This document shows positions 58,366 to 64,000 of a stretch of 64,000 nucleotides of DNA, piece by piece. A model generated the notes under the pieces. The model was not told where the DNA came from, made no database searches, and saw only the letters and a program-made list of their open reading frames with translations. The translations under genes and the position numbers were made by a program. Each line of letters starts with the position of its first letter. The first letter of the stretch is position 1. The DNA is taken from positions 66,234,397 to 66,298,396 of the forward strand of contig NC_037088.1 in the NCBI RefSeq assembly GCF_002994745.2. The letters run 5' to 3'. The DNA comes from Rosa chinensis (Eukaryota > Streptophyta > Magnoliopsida > Rosales > Rosaceae).

Positions 58366-59715
58366 AACTGACGGATGAAAACTGGATACAACAACCGAGG
58401 ACAGAGCTTCCATGACGGACAATAGCTCAAGAGCAGAACAAAGAGAGGTGCCAATCGGAAAGAAAGTACCAAACTCTCTGTGATCGTACAAAACCATGGA
58501 GATGAATGAGTCCACATACAAATTCCGATGGAGGCTGCGATGATTATATTGCAGAGGTTCCGATGCGAGTTGAGGCGCTGGAGTAGGCGACGACGTTTTG
58601 CATTCTCGGTTTGAGTTTCACTGCAGAAGTACTGAAATCGTATCGTGACATAACGGAGAAGCTCTCTCCGATCAGAGAGAAATAGTATCCGCCTTAGAGC
58701 AAATATTTTCGTTAATTTATGACCAGCTGTTGATCGATGTATAGTGGCCCTCCTCAATCCTCATGCTGTGTACGTTTTTAATTTAACCACTGTCTCTGAC
58801 TCTCTGTACAGATTATGCAAATGGTTCTTCTCCAGTGTTCTCTTATTACATATACGACAGGAACTGGTATGATGGCTAAGAAGTCCAAGACCAAGTGAGG
58901 TAATAAGATTAGATATGTCCTACTCCCATTCACCATTGCTCTAGAAGATGACCCTTTGGATTATGATCGTGGAGCCAAGTCGCTTCAATAAAAATAAAAA
59001 ATAAAAAAAGCACTCACTTGAATCACATACTTGTGTGCTAATCTTTTAACCAAACTAATTGGAGCCAAGGTCCAATTCATAATTCACTGATTGTTTGATC
59101 ATATAGATTACTGTTTCACATTTACACATATTTGTATGGTCTTACAGGGAGCTGGAGCAGTAGCACACAGTTTGTAATTTCACACTAGTATTCTCATACT
59201 TGATTGCCCCCCTTGAAGAAATTAGCTTTTATGGCCATCCAGTTATTTCATCTGGTCGGTTCTCATCGTTTTGTTACGTCAATATTTGCTCGTTCTTGTC
59301 ATATTTTCAAAGCTCTCCCAATCAAATGAGGTTTTGTTTATTTATTTTTTATATTTTTTTTATGGAAGTCCCAGTCAAATGAGTTATGTCCACGCCATGT
59401 ACAGCATTTGCTTTTCCTATTCTCTGTATCTTATATACTTTTGCCAACTCATAATTAAAGACTTTCACAAAGTTTATTCCGAAAGTAATAAGTTAGTTAA
59501 TCCATTTTCTCTATTGAGATTTTGGTTTGTTTAGAGGTTCTGGATGGCATTCCATTATTAGAGCTTCTTAGGTACATTAATATAACAATACTTGTTAAAT
59601 GGTACGAGTAAACTAACATTGAAAACTAACAAGGTGTCCTATTAGCCATTTTGTAGTAGTGAGAATTGGTTCACATTCAATAATATAATTACACCAACAA
59701 CAAATTTTAACAAGT
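58366..59715. other. Intergenic region with unrecognised 140-codon minus frame
   Basis: A minus-strand frame at 58335-58757, rich in Arg and Leu, has no recognisable domain and partly overlaps the TTC repeat. The rest is AT-rich with short frames. Confidence 0.35.
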
Positions 59716-59734
59716 CAGTTTCAAAAAAACAAAA

Positions 59735-59882
59735 TAAAATACTTCATTAAGACCTAAAGAAAGATAGTGCAATCACAATCCCACACAAATCATTATTCTT
59801 GTTCTTATAAAATATTTCATTAACACTAAAAGAAAAGTAGTACAATCACAATCCCACACAAGGCATTATTCTCGTTCTTCAT
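59735..59882. repeat. Diverged tandem duplication of about 72 bp
   Basis: TTCATTAAGACCTAAAGAAA at 59743 and TTCATTAACACTAAAAGAAA at 59815 begin two units. Both continue with AGTGCAATCACAATCCCACA-like text and end in CATTATTCT-GTTCTT. They lie just downstream of the spliced frame that ends at 59894. Confidence 0.8.
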
Positions 59883-59893
59883 CAATCTCTTCA

Positions 59894-60597
59894 TCAATAT
59901 TCAGAAATGGGAGGTCTGCAATCATACATATTATAATTAATTACACACATTTTCTTAACTGGGGAAAAATAATTAAATTTTACAAATCTAACAAGTAGTT
60001 ATACAGACTTACACAAGCAATAAGAACTAGAAGCAAATTTAATAATAATGCCATCTAAGGGATATTACCTTCGATTCAGCAAGTAGTTCAAATTGTCGTC
60101 CAAAACACCATGTAAGAACACAAATGAAAATAGATGAATCCACATTTGTGGAAATCTATTACTAATTTCTCTTTCCACTTCCACATGTGGCTGCAAAGGA
60201 CAAAACAGAAATTAGCAGATATATTTAATTAATAAGGAGATTTTCAAAGGGCAATGAAAATAATGTAAAGTGCATACCACATTGATTGCATTATCAGAAC
60301 CATGGTCCACTAGTACCCTGTACAGATTGAGAAGTCCCACACAGTTTTCTTCAAATCCCTGTTTTCGCACATTTTTCTTTAAAACATAAAGAAACTTGTC
60401 ATTTACAGAGAAGCCCTGTACTTTTTCCGGCTAAATTCTTGGATATCTCAGTCACTATCTCCAAGGTTGCCTTCAACAAAATGCACGTAGTTTACAGACC
60501 AATCTCCGGAGTTCTGGAGCGCCAAAAAAGTGTCAGTTGGGAAAAAACCTCGCTCTCCAATTGACATCAGTATCGGATGATACTCGAGCATGGGTCT
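59894..60597 (-). CDS. 3' end of an unrecognised spliced gene (or a recent pseudogene)
   Basis: Three consecutive exons with good splice sites fit in phase: 60278-60430, 60069-60190 and 59894-59915. They encode 99 residues: PEKVQGFSVNDKFLYVLKKN, then ENCVGLLNLYRVLVDHGSDN, EREISNRFPQMWIHLFSFVF and LNYLLNRRPPISEY, then TGA. Immediately upstream, 60450-60597 has a related-looking open stretch (MSIGERGFFPTDTFLALQNS, GDWSVNYVHFVEGNLG), but it meets a stop before the acceptor at 60431, and no workable intron was found. So either the gene was broken here or an exon is missed. No family is recognised. The 5' part would lie in or beyond the foldback at 60655-61548. Confidence 0.45.
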
Positions 60598-60723
60598 TAA
60601 AATAAGACCCATTTACCGTCCCCATCCCTCTCCAAGCCAACTATTTAGGCGCCTACTCATAATTTTACTTTTCGTTAGTTTTCTAACAGTCTAATACACA
60701 GTTTGTAGTACCCAAAGTCTCAC

Positions 60724-60776
60724 AATGTCACTTTATTTATTTATTTATTTTTATCTGGGAAAAAAATGTCACTTTA
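60724..60776. repeat. T-rich insertion with 12-bp direct repeats
   Basis: AATGTCACTTTA occurs at 60724-60735 and 60765-60776. Between the copies are TTTATTTATT units and ATCTGGGAAAA. Confidence 0.65.
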
Positions 60777-60873
60777 ATGTGCTTAGTTTACTCTAAGGAG
60801 TTGTTACATTATAACATGCAATTTTCTTTTGAAGAAATCGACTTTTGAAATGTTGCATGGTTGTTTGTTGGGT

Positions 60874-60933
60874 GAATACTTCAATAGTTTTTTTTTTTTT
60901 TTTTTTTTTTGAGTAGAGAATACTTCAATAGTT
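60874..60933. repeat. Poly(T) insertion with 16-bp target duplication
   Basis: GAATACTTCAATAGTT occurs at 60874-60889 and 60918-60933. The insert is 21 T plus GAGTAGA. Confidence 0.85.
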
Positions 60934-61548
60934 ATGTTTTGCTGGAATGAGTTATTTTAATGACTTGGTGTTTTTCAATTGATTATGTATTTTGTCTTGG
61001 TTGAACATAATTATTGCAAAATGGACAGACTTTTACCAAAAAATTGGACTAGGAAGACTAATAAGGAAAGAAAAATACCTGGAAGCTCCTCCGTCTCAGC
61101 GGAATATAACACCGACTTTCCAGAACTTTCTGCTAGGCATGGAGCAGGAGGATCACGAACGCAAAATGTTGGACAGAAAGGGATTACAAGTTGTTTAAGT
61201 ACGGATGTGCAAAATTATCAAAATACCGCTACTGGGATCTCATATAAGCAGTGGAAAGCAAATCTTGGAGACTCGATATGGATGCAGTGCAATGACAAGA
61301 ATCCTCTTAGAATAAGACCCATTTGAGGATTCTTGTCATTGCACTGCATCCATATCGAGTCTCCAAGATTTGTTTTCCACTACTTATATGAGATCCCAAT
61401 AGCGGTATTTTGATAATTTTACACATCCGTACTTAAACAACTTGTAACCCTCTCTATCCAACATTTTTAGCAACTATATGTGAGACTTTGGGTACTACAA
61501 ACTGTTTATTAGACTGTAAGAAAACTAACGAAAAGCAAAATTATGAGT

Positions 61549-62190
61549 AACAACATACCTAGTGTTAGCTAGCTCATTACATTACTACCCAGTGTTATCT
61601 AAGAAATCAGAAAAGGATCCAATAATCTGATCAAATCACGGCCGAGAAGAATACTATCCAAAATATTCCACTACCGTACCTTTCCAAGTAAAAAATGTTC
61701 TCACCCGTATTCGAGGATCAGTCAACCTCAATTTCACAAAAGACACCAAGGATTCGAGCTAGGTTTAGCCGAATTCAAGTAAGGATTAGAAATCGGAGAG
61801 ATATTTGCTCGATCGTCTCCCGGATCCAGAGTTCGGCGGTGACTAGAGGATTAGAAACGGAAGCTGCAGCCGGAATGAATAGATGAAGACGAAGGGCTGA
61901 TCATATTTATATATATAGACACACAAACACACAGCCCAATACCTAAACTTCAACCTTCAATTGCACGCAGGTTCAAAAACCCACCTTCCAATCTTCCATG
62001 GTGGTTCTTGGAACAACCCACCTTCAACAATCGTACATGTCCTGCTTTTGACTTGTGGCTGTACGTGTAAGTCTCCTTCTAACAAACAATCACCATATCC
62101 TTCTCCAACCAGCCTCCTATCTCCGACCAATCCCAACAAACCTCTTCCTCAGGCGAAAATTATCGATCACGTCATTGCCGATTAATTCAA
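61549..62190. other. Intergenic sequence, possible gene 5' region
   Basis: A plus-strand frame at 61695-61886 and others near 61961-62185 have no recognised family. Confidence 0.35.
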
Positions 62191-62319
62191 TCAGCGGCAG
62201 CTGAGAAGGTCCAGCTTTTTGGAGCGGTGAAGCCTCTTGCTACTCCCCAAAGCCAATTGAAAGAGCCCATGGAATGGAATGGAATGAGTTGAGTGTGTCA
62301 GTTTTAGGGTTTTAGCATC

Positions 62320-62433
62320 ACCTGGTGGCTGACCAGCGGCGGGGAATCCAGAAGCTCGATGGAGCTGAGAGAGGGCCATGGCGTCGTGGCTGTCGACGGC
62401 GGAGACGCAGCGGACCTTGTGGAGGAGGCCCAT
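62320..62433 (-). other. Possible first exon of an unrecognised minus-strand gene
   Basis: From 62433 the frame reads MGLLHKVRCVSAVDSHDAMA and LSQLHRASGFPAAGQPPG, followed by a GTGATG donor-like site near 62320. The codon use is GC-rich and gene-like, and the context upstream has AT-rich promoter sequence. It may be the 5' exon of the spliced gene ending at 59894, but no joining exons were identified across the foldback. Confidence 0.3.
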
Positions 62434-62645
62434 TTGATTGAATTACTGGAAGAAGGAAGTGGGATAATGAACAACCGGCCTGTTCTTGTTCTTAACAAAA
62501 ATAATTAACGAACCTGTTCTTGTACTTGTCCTCTTATATATAGTTTTATACCAAACACGTGAAAAGAGTAAAACAAATCTAATCTAATCTAAAATGCAAT
62601 CCAATCATGTATCCTAATCCATTCCTATCCTGGTTGCCTTAACAT

Positions 62646-62682
62646 GGCCTAGGTTTTTTTTTTTTTTTTTTTTGGGCCTAGG
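62646..62682. repeat. Poly(T) insertion with 8-bp direct repeats
   Basis: GGCCTAGG occurs at 62646-62653 and 62675-62682, separated by 20 T and a G. The repeat is short, so this is the weakest of the set. Confidence 0.5.
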
Positions 62683-62686
62683 TCCA

Positions 62687-62808
62687 CTCTTCACATTTTC
62701 AAAATCTCTTTTGACTTATCGCTGTCTCCTTCTAACCAACAGACTCTTCACATTTCCTTTTCAAAATCTGTTTTGACTTGTGGCTGCCTCCTCCTGATCA
62801 ACAGCCTC
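62687..62808. repeat. Tandem duplication of about 60 bp
   Basis: ACTCTTCACATTTTCAAAAT and ACTCTTCACATTTCCTTTTC begin two adjacent units. Both continue TTTTGACTT-TGGCTG-CTCCT and end in CAACAG. A third related phrase lies at 62043-62085. Confidence 0.75.
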
Positions 62809-63039
62809 CAGGGAACTAGAAAAGAACTACTATCCTCTGATCAAAAGCTTGAACTACAATCAGTAAAATATTCAAAGACAGCCTGGGGCATATATAAATG
62901 GGATCCGGATCCTCTTTTTGGCTATTTATTGGCCTTGGTCATCCTTGACTTTGAATATCAGTTATTGATGAGATATCCAGAGGATAATAAAACGCCACAT
63001 GAGCAAAATGTGTATTAAATGCAAAAATTTAGTATTTCA

Positions 63040-64000
63040 CTTTTTTTTTCTAATGTGAAAATGTCAATCTCATCAAGTATTTTCAGCAAGCAACACAATA
63101 ATGACTTGCCCAGAGGGCCGTCAGAAGAAGTCATTACATAGAGCACACAACTCTATCTTCAAAAAAAAAAAAAATAGAGCACACAACTCTAGAACACCTC
63201 TCACACGAGCATACTACTTAGTACACCCCTAGCACAATCACCTTTTTTTATTAAGCGAAAAAAAAAAAAAAATCTTGTCAATCTTCCCCACTAAAAAAAA
63301 AGAAAACAAGAAGCCCATCATCTTTTCGTAAAAAGGATAAGAGCCCAAGCCTAAAATAAAATATGCAAGCTCAAAAATTATATGAGCCCAAAAAAGCCAG
63401 CTTTGAGCAACCCTAGCCGCCATATTCTTGGTAAAAGCGCACACAACCCAATTAGAACAAACCTAGCTCGGGCAGCCTCCACCTCGGTCCAACCACCGCT
63501 ACAGGCCTATAACCTTCGAGGACCAAACCTTGCACCAGATCGCGACCAACCTTGTCCCGGCCAACAACAGCGATGTCAACAGCATCCTTGTTAGAGCCTC
63601 CGCAAGGAGAACTCCACGACCAGTCCACTGAGTCATCACCGTTTTTGTCTAAAGGAGAAGCACGATCCAGATCCCATCAGTCCCCATCACCAATAGCAGA
63701 TTGCCAACCATCTCTAGACGCCTTTGACCAAGGCGCCCCAAGCATCAAAACTTCTCCGATCCTCTCAACTAGAGAATCACTAATCTAGAACCAATCCAAC
63801 TTCAAAATAGGCTCCCGAACTCCGGCCCTGCACACAGCCAGAAGCAAGAGACCACAGTTTATGAACATGAGGAAACACCGAGCAAGCTTGCTGTCAACCC
63901 CGAGGAAAAGACGAGAGAGAGGTGAAAACCTCCGCTCACTCGCAAGTACAAGGCCGCCGCTAACTAGCCGCCACTGAGAAAACCCTCTAGCGAGGGTCAG
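63040..64000 (-). mobile_element. LINE-like retroposon entering from the right edge
   Basis: The left end is T-rich (63043-63051) and is followed by TTCAGCAAGCAACACAATAA and GCCCAGAGGGCCG. This parallels the 3' part of the retroposon at 13679 (TTCAGCAAGCAGTACAAAAA, CCCCTATGGGGTCG). GCCCA-rich segments at 63310-63400 match in style those at 13970-14080. GC content rises towards the edge. Frames seen on either strand match no known domain. The 5' end is outside the window. Confidence 0.55.
63139..63191. repeat. Poly(A) insertion with 17-bp target duplication
   Basis: TAGAGCACACAACTCTA occurs at 63139-63155 and 63175-63191, separated by TCTTC and 14 A. The insert is in plus orientation. Confidence 0.85.

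Larger units (their letters stand above)
60655..61548. mobile_element. Foldback (long inverted repeat) element with interrupted left arm
   Basis: Inner arms 61165-61306 and 61325-61465 are inverted copies with few mismatches and an 18-base loop. Outer arms 60655-60724 and 61479-61548 are also inverted copies (ACTCATAATTTT-CTTTTCGT and its complement). On the right the two blocks are separated by 13 bases, on the left by about 440. An insertion of about 430 bases therefore splits the left arm. The loop phrase AATAAGACCCATTT also occurs at 60601-60614. A 115-codon plus frame (60979-61326) runs from the insertion through the arm and is probably spurious. Confidence 0.8.

Overview
The window is nuclear DNA of a flowering plant, most likely a eudicot of the rosid/Rosaceae type (an inference from protein similarity and repeat style; the species cannot be proven from the sequence). 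Genes have GT-AG introns, families are plant-typical (PPR, CBL, pectinesterase/PMEI, PI4K-gamma, S-receptor kinase), and about two thirds is AT-rich intergenic DNA full of transposon remains.

Intact genes: a PPR protein (1115-3043, minus), a CBL4/SOS3-type calcium sensor (22461-24584, plus), a DPP8/9-like serine peptidase (28785-31969, plus), a PI4-kinase gamma with two ubiquitin-like domains (35589-37487, plus), a type-I pectin methylesterase (39446-42463, minus) and tRNA-Ala(CGC) (53640-53712, minus). From memory of the Arabidopsis map, the CBL4, DPP and PI4K genes match a block near At5g24240-24270, and the PPR and PME genes match At3g49220-49240, so the gene order looks ancestral. The genes have unrelated jobs (organelle RNA processing, Na+/Ca2+ signalling, peptide turnover, phosphoinositide/ubiquitin signalling, wall pectin) and do not form a pathway.

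Decayed genes: a scrambled AGC-kinase fragment (4.0-4.2 kb); a kelch fragment (7.3 kb); a remarkable topoisomerase II derivative (8700-12181, minus) without its ATPase domain, with an acidic N-terminus, every checked catalytic residue changed except one, and a single 7-base frameshift; an S-receptor kinase fragment (20.2-20.7 kb); a PLS-type PPR with a one-base frameshift (33.3-34.5 kb); and a WSD-type acyltransferase pseudogene (54.1-55.9 kb).

Mobile DNA: a Helitron 3' end (7019), a 1-kb LINE-like retroposon with an ORF (13.7-14.7 kb), a SINE (19.1 kb), a 298-base near-perfect palindrome (19.6-19.9 kb), a long-TIR MULE (25.1-26.7 kb), several MITEs, a Pack-MULE (47.8-49.3 kb) carrying a piece of the PPR gene found at the start of this same window, a Copia LTR (56.6 kb), a broken foldback element (60.7-61.5 kb) and a LINE-like element running off the right edge. 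A recurring oddity is a set of about eight tiny insertions, mostly poly(A)/poly(T), each bounded by 8-17 base direct repeats.
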